A stretch of 64,000 nt of DNA from Cryptomeria japonica (taxonomy: Eukaryota > Streptophyta > Pinopsida > Cupressales > Cupressaceae), in the NCBI RefSeq assembly GCF_030272615.1, contig NC_081412.1, positions 22,784,432 through 22,848,431 on the forward strand, given 5' to 3'. Both the position numbers and the translations under genes were made by a program. The stretch's first letter is position 1; the number at the start of each line of letters is the position of its first letter. The notes beneath the pieces are model-generated. The model saw nothing but the letters and a program-made list of their open reading frames with translations, did not search any database and was not told the origin of the DNA. This document shows positions 46,134-57,881 of this stretch, piece after piece.

Positions 46134-48616
46134 TGTTGGAAGCAGATTCACTTTGAGAGGGGGGGGGGATCAGAGTGAAATGAATATACACTTCAGGTTC
46201 ACAAATTTAAACTCGAAACAATATGAAGACCCCTTTTTAACACAAAATGATTGAAATGAATCCGAACTCAACAAGTTTTGTGAATGCAACTAAAACTTTT
46301 ATACAAACATTTAACTTGTTTCAAAAGAATCCAATAAAATTGTTCAACTTGATTTACTAAACAATCTGTCTATGCTTTGTTGTAACACAACTTTTCACAA
46401 GAACCAACTTTGCTGAATTTGAACATTCAAATGTGAAGTGAAACTGCAGAAAATAATGACAGACTCTTAACCATAAGAATACTGAATAAAATAGTTTTTG
46501 CAATAGAAATTACAAACTGAACTAAATGAATGATTTGAGAAAACTAAGTATCAGAGCTTGACACATTTAATGAACATATAAGGCTAAACAGAGAAAGACA
46601 AATGACACCACATAACACCAAGATTTCCTGAGTGGAAAAACCCTCATGGGTATAAAAAGCCACTCGAACCTGTCTTCTTTATTCAATCTCAAAACTTCAA
46701 CTGTTTACAATGGTGGAGTCCAACTCAACACCTCTTTTCATGTCTAATCAACAAAACACTATACACTATCAAGGTTATGTAATTTCAATTGACTTCTGCA
46801 ATTACACAATCTAATGACAGTATACAGCAGAAAAATGTGCAATATAACTCATTTCAGAATACAACTAAAATACCAGTACTTTCATAAAACAACAGCTACA
46901 AATATGGTTCTCAAGTTCACAATGTCAAAACTAAAGTCTTTGTTGCACTAACCAGAGATGAAAATTTCATATATATGCATATACAGAGGTTTTCTATTTT
47001 TACCACAAAAATATTTCAATGTTGTTCTATATGTGTTTTTCCATCATCAACAAATGCTTAAAGTTGTGTATATGTAGAGCAGATACTAAGTACATGTTAA
47101 CCCTGAGTTCAGTGATACATTCGAACTAGGGTTTCCATCATTCAGTTTCTTTTCAAACTGAAAAACCTCTTTTCTTTAACCAAACTACTAGGGTTTCCAT
47201 CCTTTTCAATCAAAGATCAGTTATAAATAAAAATACCAACTCAAGCTAGAGTTTACATTTTTTTGACAAGTATGAAACAATAACTACTTTCTCAAAGAAT
47301 TTTGAGGAGAACAAGACTTTGAAAAATGTAGTCTTTCAAAAACTAATTATTCATTAACCAAAACTAACCCTGCAACGAAAAACTTTTGGTTCTTTTCATC
47401 AAAGTAAAGTAGGGTAAAGAAAATGTTCATAACAACAACCTTTTTCACATTTTATTTTCAATTTGTAGATTCACCTTCGGATAAAAACAAAATAATGCAA
47501 AGATGTTACCTCAATCATGGCGGTTCAAACTGAAAAACAAATCCCATGAAAATATCAGTTACCTCCACTTTCATCTCGTGATGAGTCCAAAAACCAACTT
47601 GCCATCCATCATTGTCAAATATATTAGAAACCCATGACAATATTTCAGTCGAAACACATTGAATTTGAGGCTGTGTATGTACCATGGTGGCTAGGGTTCG
47701 AGCAACTTAGTATAAGCACTTTTCTTTTTACTTAAGCTTCCTTTCACTTCGAGACTAAACCAAAACTAATGATTGTTTTAAGTCCGTGAAACAAAATTTA
47801 TCATTTTAAAGTCATTCATTAGCACCGGCAATATGATTTAACTCACCCAGTTGTTCGTGTACATGTCACTGTCCACGTGACATATCAAGTGGCAAACTGT
47901 ATGTAAATCAACAACTGTCCAAGTCATTGTTTGCATTTCAAAGAATATTGTTGACCATTCAAATCTTTTACAATGTCGTTGCCAAAGTCTATCGACAATA
48001 TGTCGATACCAATGCAATAATATAGAGCTCGACACAACAATATAGTCGACCAAAATAACAAATGAAATGCATTTAACAATGTCATTATAGCCTAATGGTC
48101 GACTTAAAGAGTTTAACACTTACTCTTAACACATATCAAAGAAACCTGATGATATAATGAAATGTGTAACAATTAACCCCACTACATAGATAAGAATGAT
48201 CAAAATAAGCTCAATTCAAATGAACATTTTGACCAAATACTGCTCTATACATATGAGCAATGTGACTAGAACACAAAAATAATGTGATCAATTCACATTT
48301 CAATAATAACCATCAATTACCGAAATAATCACCAAGTGAATGGATAAAGAAATGATATGTCATATGTAATGTGCTAAACTGAAATAAGATATACCTTCTC
48401 ACATGTCATCACCTGAAAAACATATAAGAAACAATGAACACATAATCCTCCTATCTACACATGAAGTCCAAACACATCAATATCAAATCTGAATATGCAC
48501 AAGTTACAAAAACTGAAAGTAGATCATCATAACCACTGACTACCAAAGATCAATGCCCATACCGAATCCAATACCAACAGTTTGACATCAAAGACATCAC
48601 AAAGGAAAAGCCAACA
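46134..48616 (-). repeat. R6 5' LTR, about 2.48 kb
   Basis: Matches 38553-40999. Begins TGTTGGAAGCAGATTCAC beside the primer site and ends GCCAACA. A G-run near 46162, the GAGTGGAAAAACCCTCATGG block (46630-46649) and an ATGTCGATACCAATGCAATA block (48000-48019) occur in both copies. Confidence 0.9.
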
Positions 48617-49209
48617 CAAGATAAGGCTGGCGCTCTGCCAGCCATGAGCATAAGATTTGCAGTAAATAGATTTGGTAAAAAGACCATTTGAAGAAACTTC
48701 CAAGAAAATGCAAATTGTAGTTATAAAACTGATTCACACAATCTTTTCAAGCATCCTCTCAACCAATGCCAATATGAAACCTTTAAAACCTACCAAGCAA
48801 AAATCAGATCAATAAAAATGATGATTGAATTGAAAAAACTCAAGCCCAACCATAAGCACAAGATACATAAAGAAACCAATCATCATGCCAATGAAATTCT
48901 TCCTAATGAATAAAACAAACAAAATACCAAGTAAAAAAACAAACAAATGAGTTCAATAGATACCCAAGGGCATCCTTACCTAGTTTCCCCAAATTTGAGA
49001 GTGTAGCCAAACTGGCAATTCCAAGCATCTCTAGTACTTTAAGTGATCCCATTTGGACATTTTCATATCCTCAATGGATTTTCCATAGATATCAAGGGTC
49101 TCTCAATTATCTCTTATGAATTTGTGCTTTATCTTTGAATGTCTAGAAACCAGACAGACCACCAGCAAATTAATGTATAAATCTTAATGCTTTCCAGACT
49201 TCAATGTAT
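48617..49209. other. Spacer between R6 and the dioxygenase pseudogene
   Basis: Includes a perfect 7-bp-arm hairpin, GGCTGGCGCTCTGCCAGCC, at 48625-48643. Also contains the likely 3' UTR of the minus-strand gene next to it. No other feature. Confidence 0.5.
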
Positions 49210-50612
49210 CTAAACTGTACTATTTATCTTCTTCCCTTCCATCAATTCTAGCTTTTTTACTCTCTCTACGATGTGCTGGGTCATCTTTGTGTCATAAAAC
49301 TCTTTGTAGATGTATCGTTCAAATTTGATGGGATGCTTATCGTCACCAATCCCTCCAGTGGATAAACTATCGAATTTGGATTGGGATTGTAGAAAGCTGC
49401 TATGGACAATCTTCTTGTGCTCGAATTCAACAAAGCCTCACGATCCGTGCTCTTAAACATGCCATTGCCTAACAACCTGTAAATATGTTTAATGATCAGC
49501 CCATCTGCCATTTCCTACTTTCTTTCAAAGTAAAATCACATAGAAGTAACATATAATAGTAAATGAGAACGTTGGAGAAACTTGATGAGAAAGATAATAA
49601 GACACACTTACATGCATCTGATCTCCCAAATTCACTACAAATGCCCCATCGATTGGTTCCACAGTAACCCAAGTTCTGCCATCATCTTTGGTGTCTTGTA
49701 GTCCGCCCACTTTGTCTTGCAGCAACAAAGTTATGGTCCCCGGATCTGTGTGTCTCTTCAATCCTAGTGTCAAATCAGGTCGAGGGTATTTTGGGTAATA
49801 ATTCAACAGAAGCTTCTGTTCTGCATCTCCACACGCATTCTCTATGGCTTTAGACTCCAGTCCAAGAGCTTCAGAAATCAGCTCTAATAACTCTCTTGCC
49901 AGCTCAAGGGTAGCAGCGCTGTAATCTGCAATAATCTTCCTGCAACAAAAATCAACCTTAATTTTTTCATTTATGTGGGACGTAATTGAGTGTGGTTTTC
50001 ATTTATCTCATTAAACTCACTGAAAAAAGTACTTTATCTTCTTTATATTGATAATGATCAGAGATATAATGGCAAAAGTCAAAAACAATAAATGAATGCA
50101 CAGCTTTAAAAATCATATCTTTTAGATTGTAAACTGTAAACCCAAAGTTACCTCATAGTGGGTATTTTAGAAGGCCATACATTTAGGTCCCGAGGCAAGC
50201 ATCTGGTAACGTAGAGCTCTCTCCAATCCATTAGAAGGTCATCCTTGATAAAGCTACCATTACCATAGTCAAGATAGCTTCCGGGCTTCAAAGCATACTC
50301 TAGCTTTTCCTCCAGAGGAAACGAGAAGAAATCCATGGCGTGGCTCATGATGAGGTTTGTGAGACCCGTTGGAACTTGGTGATCCACAACCTGGAAAATT
50401 CCCCACTCTTGACAAGCCATTTTCAGCTCGGCTCTTACTCGATCTCTTCCATGCCCCCGAGAGCTGAGGAGGGAAATGACAGGGATGTCATGGCAAAAGA
50501 CATTGTGTGGGACTGTGGGACGCTCGTTCTCATCTTTGACGAAGCTCAAAGGCAACTCTTTAATGCCAGATTCTGCTAAGCTTATCACATTCTCTATCCC
50601 AGCAGGTGCCAT
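49210..50612 (-). pseudogene. 2-oxoglutarate/Fe(II) dioxygenase, flavanone 3-hydroxylase-like, probable pseudogene
   Basis: Three exons on the minus strand: 50612-50152, 49939-49612 and 49476-49210. Introns have GTAACT...TTGCAG and GTAAGT...TTACAG borders. Exon 1 starts MAPAGIENVISLAESG and carries the DIOX_N domain (PVISL, CQEWGIFQVVDHQVP). Exon 2 has [20 protein letters not shown], with the iron ligands H217 and D219, then [16 protein letters not shown]. These phrases and the ligand positions are those of F3H-type enzymes, which hydroxylate flavanones in flavonoid synthesis in the cytosol. Exon 3 is damaged. An extra base after the acceptor shifts the frame. The expected iron ligand His in the D-H-x-A motif is Arg (CGT, complement of 49440-49442). 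A one-base loss near 49353 shifts the frame again, cutting off [16 protein letters not shown], which still reads through to a stop at 49210. The substrate cannot be fixed. Confidence 0.85.
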
Positions 50613-51189
50613 CCTATCCTAATTTCTGTGCCACACTAGTAAACAAGTCTCAGAATTGAGCTTTCTTGCCTTGTTGAGAAGGATATTATATTAAACTTAA
50701 TCATATACAAATTAAATTTAATCGAGAAATTTGTGGCAAAATACGAAGCGTGGGATGCTTTCTGAGATTGGTAGACTTTATACACGAAAATCATCTACTC
50801 AAAAGTTGATAACACCCTTCCAAAGTTTATCAGAAGAAACGAAACTCATTTAGGACTCTAAAGTGATTTCACTGCTTAGATTTGACGACCACTTATGCCC
50901 AATGATTTCATTTATTGATTGTACAGTTTAAAAAGGTTAAAATATGAGTACTCATTACTACAATCATTTTTTTTGGCCTTTTTCAAACCTAATCGTATCC
51001 AATTAGTAATATGCTGCAATCACTTATTAAAGAATCATACTTATTATTGACAGAAGCTTATGTGCAGCCCATGCCCAATAATGCACTGGAATAATGACCT
51101 TCATTTATATACCACATCATATATATGTGTTTAGGCAATGTAAAAAATAGACAGTAGAAGCAAACACTAGTTTTTGTTTTCTAAGTTTG
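50613..51189. other. Upstream region of the dioxygenase pseudogene
   Basis: Promoter-side spacer. A TTTAATATAATATCC stretch on the minus strand (about 50683-50697) could be a weak TATA region. Nothing else is supported. Confidence 0.35.
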
Positions 51190-51668
51190 AGCAACGGCAG
51201 TTGTTTATTTTATATATAAGAGTATGTTGAAACATATTCTGTTTTCTTTGCTGCATTTTTCTTGTAAGAGCGGCAGTAGCTCTATCTTTGTTTTTCTAAT
51301 AAAGGTTGAGAAGTTTTAGTTGGATCTATTATAAAAGCTGAGTTTTTTTAATGTAACTTTTTGAGTCAAAGCTTTATATTGATCAAATGAGTTTGCTTAT
51401 CAGTTGATTATTTGCATTAGCTATTTTCTTTGTGTTTTACCTTCATTTGATATCAAAGCCAAGTTAATGACATTTTCTTCTAGCACAAGTCTTATAAAAT
51501 CCCAAAATTCTCAAGATTAATGGAAAAAATTATGAATATTAGTCAATTTCAATGAGGGCTTTATTTTGCTCTCAAGATATATAGGATCTTGTAGAGAATG
51601 TATTTACCTACAAGGTAATTCCGTGATATATAGCAGAAGAACTAAAAATGATCTTCATTCTAGAGTAT
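51190..51668 (+). mobile_element. R8: truncated copia 5' end (LTR end, primer site, start of gag)
   Basis: An LTR-like end carries a TTTTATATATAAGAG TATA box (51208-51222) and AATAAA (51298-51303), and finishes in CTTCA at 51445. Then TGATATCAAAGCC (51448-51460) is a decayed Met-tRNA primer site (usual TGGTATCAGAGC). The next reading frame shows PKILKINGKNYEY and SISMRALFCSQDI, with stops, matching the start of copia Gag (LNGKNYxxWSxxMxAxL). It ends near 51668, where LINE sequence of opposite orientation begins. The LTR's left end was not found. Confidence 0.65.
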
Positions 51669-51674
51669 TCATGA

Positions 51675-52640
51675 AAAAATGGAGTTTTTGGGCATATTGA
51701 TTCTCTGACCAGAGGCAGCCTCATAATTTGACGAGATACCCTACCACACTTAGCCTCCCAAATGGAAGCTTCTCCCAAAGTAATGGTATCATAGATAATT
51801 TTTTGATGAGGACAAACCTACAAGGGGAAGGAAGGGGAAAGGCCTTTAAGGTTATCTATAGACATAGAATTCAAGATAAAACATTATGAAGGCCTCCAAC
51901 ATAATAATGGAGAAGGATGGGGATATAGGATCATCTTTTCTTATGCCTCTCAAATTGTTGAAGAAACTAGAGGGAGAGCCATTAATGATTACAAAGAAAT
52001 TTGGAGTAAAAATGAGTTGCCTGGTAATTTGAACAATTTTAGAACCAAATCCAAAAAGCCTTCATAACTTTTAGAAGGAGTTGCTAGTTCATTGTATCAT
52101 AAGTTTTGAGGAGATCTAACTTAAGTATAAAACCTTCCTTTTTATTAATTGAGAGAGTCGATGTTATCATGCATAATGAGGATCAAATAAAGAAACTAGT
52201 GACTAGGAACAAATCCATTTTGCTACATAGAAATAATACCAAGGCAAAAATCCTTGATTATAAGCACCAATTTAACCTTCAAAATTATTTTATAAATTGA
52301 ATTACAAAAACTAATAAAATGAAAGTAACCAAAGGGTTTAGCACTTTCAAACTTAGGAATAAGAAAAACAAAAGTGGTATTAAGCTCCTTTCAAATAGAT
52401 CTACTACCAAAAACTCCTTGTCAACCCAAGTAACATCTTTGGCCATGATATCCCAGTAAATATAAAAGAAGAACGTGGGGAAGCCATTCAAACCAAACAC
52501 TTTATTTCCTTCAAAAGAGAAAATAGTAGCATGGACTTCATCCTTTGAGGAAATCCTACTCAAAGATCTATTCATATCCTCTATAATCAGATTACGAATC
52601 TCCCTAAGAAACTACTCTTGGCCCTACACATCCAAATTAT
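51675..52640 (-). pseudogene. L1 reverse transcriptase, N-terminal half
   Basis: Minus strand: RSLSRISSKDEVHATIFSFE then GNKVFGLNGFPTFFFYIYWD is the LINE RT entry motif, usually with GNKAPGPDGF. Next come KEFLVVDLFERSLI, then QNGFVPSH and KLDLLKTYDTMN (usually KLDxxKAYDxxxW), FFNNLRGIRKDDPISPSFSI (usually GxRQGDPLSPxLF), and IIYDTITLGEAS in place of the FADDTxLF catalytic site. The two catalytic Asp residues are therefore lost. Several stops and frame changes occur. Confidence 0.82.
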
Positions 52641-52899
52641 TCTCATCCATAAGCAAATTAGATTAAAAAAAAAAATGTTGCATGCATAATATCCTCATCC
52701 TTGTCAAGAGTTATCCCATTATGAAGAATAGCTTTAATTCTATTAGTGGTCATGTGCTTCAACATAGAAAGATGAAAAAACTTAGTATTGCAATCTCCAC
52801 ATTAAAGCCAAAGGGTGTGTGATCTTTGCTTCCAAAATTCTTCCTCCTTTGAGATAATATCATGAGTACTAGATATAAGATTGATTTCCTTCTCAATAA

Positions 52900-53819
52900 G
52901 TTAAGGAACTGCACCATTGACCTAGATCAAATTCTTGACAACATCAAGGTTGCTTTTAACCTTCTTGTTAGAGAGAAAAATGTGACCAAAAGTAGATTTA
53001 TTCCTTTGCAAAATATTTGACTTGACCAAAGAAAGCTTCTGAGAACCCCTAAACATAGTTTCTTCATCCATATTCACCTTCTACTATTCATGAATCTTAC
53101 CTTTGACATATGAGTGTTGGGTCCACATCTTCTCAAACCTCAAAGGAAAGCCTTTCTTACGCCCCGTAACATCAGTTGAAAGAGAAATGGGGAAGTTATT
53201 TGAACCCACTCTAGTAAGAGAAAAGAGATCACAAGAGTAGGAGAGCATCTAATCTGGTGAGATAAGTGCCCTATCTAACTTGACCTAAATAAGATCTTTG
53301 CCACTGTGTATATTAGACCAAGTAAAAGAGGTTGCATGAAGATCCAAATCCAAAAGTCCTTGCAAGTTAATAAAAGAGAAAATCCAATCTAGTATCATCA
53401 GCCACCTAAGAACCCCATTTATTTTCATCATCTCTCAAAGCAGTGTTAAATTCCCCAACAACCAACCATCTCTCCATTAAAAAGGAATATTTGAAAGAAG
53501 CTAGTGAACTCCATAACCTTTTTGTCACTCCCTTATTATTAGGAGCATAGATATTATAAATGATCCAAGAAGTCTCATCTCACAAATGAGTAAAGTGGGT
53601 TTCAATGTGATTAGAGTCTAAATATATCTTCACCCCCTTAACAGTATTTGCATTTTAGAAAGTATAAATTCCTCTGGAGGCACCATCAACATCACAATAA
53701 TGTAGCCCACAATCTCTAAACAAGAAGAGACTAACTTTGTTTAATTTTTTAGATTGCATCTTAGTCTCTTAAATAAGAAAAATGTTCGGCTTATGATCCC
53801 TACCCATAATGGTTGAAAG
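52900..53819 (-). pseudogene. L1 endonuclease (EEP family), interrupted by R7
   Basis: Starting at the R7 junction: DHKPNIFLI-stop-ETKM (the catalytic ETK motif), DSNHIETHFTH and SWIIYNIYAPNNKG. WLVVGEFNTALRDDE follows, where the usual GDFN Asp is Glu, and downstream FTWSNIHSGKDLIQVKLDRAL matches the TWxN...LDR motif. This apurinic-type nuclease nicks target DNA to prime LINE copying. Sequence between here and the RT (EEEFWKQRSHTLWLxCGDCN) is also typical of plant LINEs. Confidence 0.85.
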
Positions 53820-55294
53820 TGTTATTATGAGGATCCAGATCCTACTAAGAAGTGGGGGGTGAATCAGTTGTAAAACAATTCTGCACTACTTCAAAAAATA
53901 GTACCATTAACTACTCAAACAATCTCTTAAAAAGATTTACCAAACCATTCACTTAAGTGTTCATCAATATATAAACAAAATAAAGATATCAAATGCACAC
54001 ATCAACAATGCATCACCACATGAACACATAGATTTTTCACATGGAAATCCAACTGGGAAAAACCACGATGGGAATTAGCACCCACAAAATATCTACACTC
54101 TTTTGGAATGTGCTCGGTTAAAGGCCTAGCTTAGTTAAGAGCTTTATAATATGATCAGTTAAGAGAAGACCATGTTGGGAGTCACTCGGTCAAGGGATTT
54201 TGCCTCAGCTCTGTTAGGAGCTCTACCTTGTTATGAGTAACCTTGTTAGAGGATTTCAAACTCAAGTTAACGAGCCACCTAGTGAAGGAATTTACAATAT
54301 AAGACCTGTTAGGATAACCACCCAATTAAGGGATTTCAAACTGTTGTAATTGTTGGGGAACAATAGGTAAAATGATTCTATCACAACACTTCCTTGCTTG
54401 CTAGTACAGATCCTTTTTAGTACAACTCTGCTACACATGCAAACACTTCAATCTGGTTTGGCAATACCTTCTTCTCAAACCACCGACACTAAAACCCTTC
54501 TCAAACTAGCCCTAAATACATTTTTCAATTAGGGCGGCAACAAACCCTAATTACATCAACAAGATACAATGAATTTACATTATAGATCATTACAACAATT
54601 TTCTAGATGATTTCCACCGTTAAATGATCACCACACATCGATTTGATAAGCAATCAAACCCTTGTCACATTCTTCTAAGCACTTTGCTATTTCCCAAGAA
54701 ACTCAATCCTTGTATGCGCTCAAATACCATCTTATCATTACACATGGATTCTAACATGTCATCACTAAGTTATGAACATGATAAGATCCACCGCTATACC
54801 ATAAATCATTACTAGTTCAAGATATGTCACTGGTATTCATTCTTCTTCAAATAGTTCATGACATTCAATCATAACTCACTCAATACATCGAATCTATTGA
54901 TGCAGTTTGGAACATAGGTGCATGTTTCTGTCTTCAACACTTCTATAAAACCACAACATCTAACTCTTCTCCAATCGTCCGTACCAATCTCTTGATCATT
55001 GCTTTGTTCCTATTTACCGATTGACAACAACTTAGCAATTTTGTTGTCTAACTAATTCCACTTACCGGTTAGGCTATATCGGTTGGTCTAGATGACCTAG
55101 ATGACTAACAAAATATGGTTTCCATCAATGACAATGCAAATAAAGTTATCAATCAACCTATTACAATCATCATCATCAAGCCAGCAATCTCCATCAACTT
55201 TATTGGTAATCTTCCAACAATCTCCCCTTTGACATCATATACCTAGTCATATCAACTTTACTGGTCATCATCATCTCCATCAGTTATGCCAACA
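53820..55294 (-). repeat. R7 3' LTR, 1.48 kb
   Basis: Starts TGTTATTATGAGGATCCAG, ends ATGCCAACA (TGTTGGCAT on the minus strand). Contains the GGGAAAAACCACGATGGG block near 54054 and a series of degenerate GTTAAGGG/GTTAGGAG words from 54115 to 54350. Matches 57884-60559 apart from the T3 insert. Confidence 0.9.
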
Positions 55295-56290
55295 ATCTCT
55301 GATATTTCTTCTTGTTTGTACTGCAACATTCATGTCTCCAATTATCTGATCTGCAGAGTGATTCAACTTTACATATCTAGTTATAACCGGTTTCAGTATA
55401 GAAGCCTCTTCTTGTTCTTCTTCTTCATCTTCTACTAATTGAGCAACAACCTACACACTATTCTACTCAGCATCATTTTGAACTTCCAACTCAATAATCA
55501 CTAGCTTTTGTTCATCTAATGCATCAAACTTGTTGGTATCATCAGATTTGTCAGAATTCTCATTAATTTTCACATTAATACTTTCCACAATCTTCTTGGT
55601 TCTTTTGTTAAAACACTTGAATGTTTTTCTCTTAGTTGAATAACTAAGGAAAGTTCCTTCATCACTCTTAGGATCAAACTTACCAGTATACTCATCTCTC
55701 TTTATCTAACATCTACTTCCAAAGACTTTGAAATAACTAACATTAGGAGTATGACCATACCATAATTCATAGGGAGTTTTCTCACTACCTTTCTTCACCA
55801 ATACCTGATTCATTGTGTATAGAATAGTGTTGACTACTTCTCTCCAAAAAAATTTAGGTACATCTCCTTGTATCAACATTGTTCTTGCTACTTCAACTAT
55901 GGTCTGGTTCCTCCTTTTTGTAATCCCATTTTGATGTGGTGTCCTTGGTGCAGATAGTTGTCTCTCGATTCCATTCTCATTATAGTATTTCACAAATTCA
56001 GCTGATGTGAAATCTCCACCCCAGTCAAATCTCAGGTACTTTAGGTTCTTACTAGTTTCTTTCTCCACTAAGGATTTGAATGCCTTAAACTTTCTGAAAG
56101 AATCAGACTTCTTAAAAAATGTAACCCACATCATTCTTGAATAATCATCAGTAAATATCATGAAATATTTATCACCTTGAAAGGACCACATAAATCAGTG
56201 TGCACCAAATCTAAAATATTTTCAGAAGAAAACAATTTGCTTTTTAAAAAGGAAGTCAAGTCATCTTACCCAATTGACACTCTTTACAAA
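55295..56290 (-). pseudogene. R7 integrase, truncated against the LTR
   Basis: The minus strand shows LDLVHTDLCGP (first catalytic Asp, about 56180-56220), a one-base frame change, then GDKYFMIFTDDYSRMMWVTF and LRFDWGGDFTSAEF (second Asp kept; the usual GGEF is GGDF). HQNGITKRRNQTIVE follows, where the catalytic Glu is Lys. PYELWYGHTPNVSYFKVFGS and SYSTKRKTFKCFNKRTK come next, then an acidic linker ending in VQTRRNIRD immediately before the LTR. In related element R4 more than 1.2 kb of RT and RNase H follow this point. Confidence 0.87.
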
Positions 56291-56367
56291 TCACATTGTC
56301 TAGTTTGACTAGTTGTGGCATACCTCTAACCATACTTGACTTGATGACCTTAACCATATTATCAAAA

Positions 56368-56685
56368 TTAGCATGACAATCTTCTATGCCATAACCAATT
56401 GTCCTCAACTTTTACAACCAAACAACTATTATCATTAGTATTTAGATGGAATAAGTTACCTTTTGTTTGTTTACCTGTAGCAATCAGTTCTCCTTTGCTT
56501 CCTAAAATCTTGTACACTCTATTCTTAATCTCAATATGATAACCTTTATCATTTAGTTGACCAATACTCAACAATTTATGCTTCAATCCTTCAGCCCAAT
56601 ACATATCATCAGCATTACTTTTTCCATTTAAATGAATTGAACCTTTATCTTTTACCAAGAATGGTGTATTGTTGCCAAATCTCAC
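56368..56685 (-). pseudogene. R7 protease C-terminus and GAG-pre-integrase
   Basis: A 105-codon open part: MRFGNNTPFLVKDKGSIHLN, LKHKLLSIGQLNDKGYHIEI, and the pre-integrase motif NWLWHRRLSC (the usual HRRLGH is altered). It is separated from the upstream frame by a stop. Confidence 0.85.
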
Positions 56686-56700
56686 TACTCCACCATCAAA

Positions 56701-57819
56701 TTATTCAAGTGAAATGAACCTGTTCTTGTTACCGGTCATGTGATGCAAGCATCCACTATCACTTACCCACTCATCACTTCTATCAATATGAGACACTAAA
56801 GCTTTCTTGTCAGAGAGATCTTCCTTAACTGTTACAAAAACAATTTCCTCATTATCTTCATTCTCTGATTCCTCATTGGTAACACCTTCATCTTTTGCAA
56901 TATAACATTGTTTCTTACCTTTTCCCTTAAACTTTTTGAACTTTTCTTTCTGATCATTGTTAGGACAATTAGCAACAATATGACATATTTTGTTACATGA
57001 GAAGAACTTAAGAGGAAGCTTGCCTTTGTACTTACCAGTGCATCTAGGAAGTTTGTTTGCCAATAAAGCATCAAATTCCATCATGTTATGTTGATCATCC
57101 ACTTCTTTTCTACCACCACCATGATGACTTGGCCTATATTCATGATTATGATAGACATCCTTTCCTTTTCTTCTTGTTGCATTAGATATTGATGCTTTGA
57201 AAGCAGATTCTTTTTTAGGTACTCTATTGTCAAAGCTATTCAATTCAAAAGCATTAAGATTTCCTATCAATGAATCAACTGTAAATTTATCTTTGTTGAA
57301 TGACCTCAATTCTTGTATAGAAGATACTCTAATATCATAAGAAGGCAATAAGATTCTTAGCATTTTACTTACCACTGTGTCTTCTACAATGGTTCCACCA
57401 ACACTTTTGATTCCTCCAACTGTTTATTTTATCCTCTGTTCATATTGTGTGATGTTCTCATCTTCCATCATCCTCATGTCATCAAACTTGCCTCCTAGGC
57501 TTTCTTCTTTAGCTTTTTTCACATGCTCATCTCCACCATAAATCAACTTCAAATTTTCCCAAACTTCATAAGTGGTTTCTAAACCATGAACACCAATATA
57601 CTCAGAATCAGAAAGAGTACTTACAATGGCTTCCAATGCTTGAACATTCTCCTGTTGCTCCTTGAGCTGATCTTTAGTCATAGTACCGGTAGGAGGTGTG
57701 TACTTGTTAACAACATGCTCCCAGAACTGTGGCCCGATGCCTTTGATGTAGATCTTCATTCTATCACTCTGGATTATGTAGTTATCCTTTGTGAACTTCA
57801 GACCGTCCTTCTTCATCAT
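56701..57819 (-). pseudogene. R7 Gag and protease N-terminus
   Basis: ATG at 57819 opens MMKKDGLKFTKDNY; the capsid part (KLIYGGDEHVKKAKEESL and FDDMRMMEDEN) is open to a stop near 57424. The second open part (57375-56701) has LRILLPSYDIRVSSIQELRS, a zinc knuckle FFSCNKICHIVANC (first Cys lost, one Gly changed) and protease DSGCLHHMTG in WVSDSGCLHH. Catalytic Asp-Ser-Gly is intact. The layout and words parallel R4 Gag. Confidence 0.9.
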
Positions 57820-57869
57820 CTCAGATCTTTACCTCAAGTGGTTAAGCTTTTGTACAAAGAGGACCTAAT

Positions 57870-57881
57870 GCTCTGATAGAA
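57870..57881 (-). promoter_or_regulatory. R7 primer-binding site, decayed
   Basis: GCTCTGATAGAA on the + strand complements the Met-tRNA primer site with its last three bases changed (usual GCTCTGATACCA). It sits next to the LTR start at 57884. Confidence 0.75.

Larger units (their letters stand above)
38553..48616 (-). mobile_element. R6: Ty1/copia retrotransposon with long LTRs
   Basis: Long direct repeats (38553-40999 and 46134-48616) bracket a minus-strand coding region in copia order. The Met-tRNA primer site (complement of 46120-46131) lies beside the right, 5' LTR. A purine tract (complement of 41001-41019) lies beside the left, 3' LTR. Gag contains a coiled coil and more than one zinc knuckle, which resembles the SIRE/Maximus group; that placement is tentative and no env-like frame is present. 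Flanking 5-mers do not match (TAAGG left, CAAGA right), although TAAGG occurs at 48622-48626. Multiple stops make it inactive. Confidence 0.92.

Noticed and set aside
48622-48626. TAAGG as a target duplication for R6
   Set aside because: It matches the left flank (38548-38552) but lies five bases beyond the LTR end defined by the purine-tract side, so the duplication is not demonstrated.
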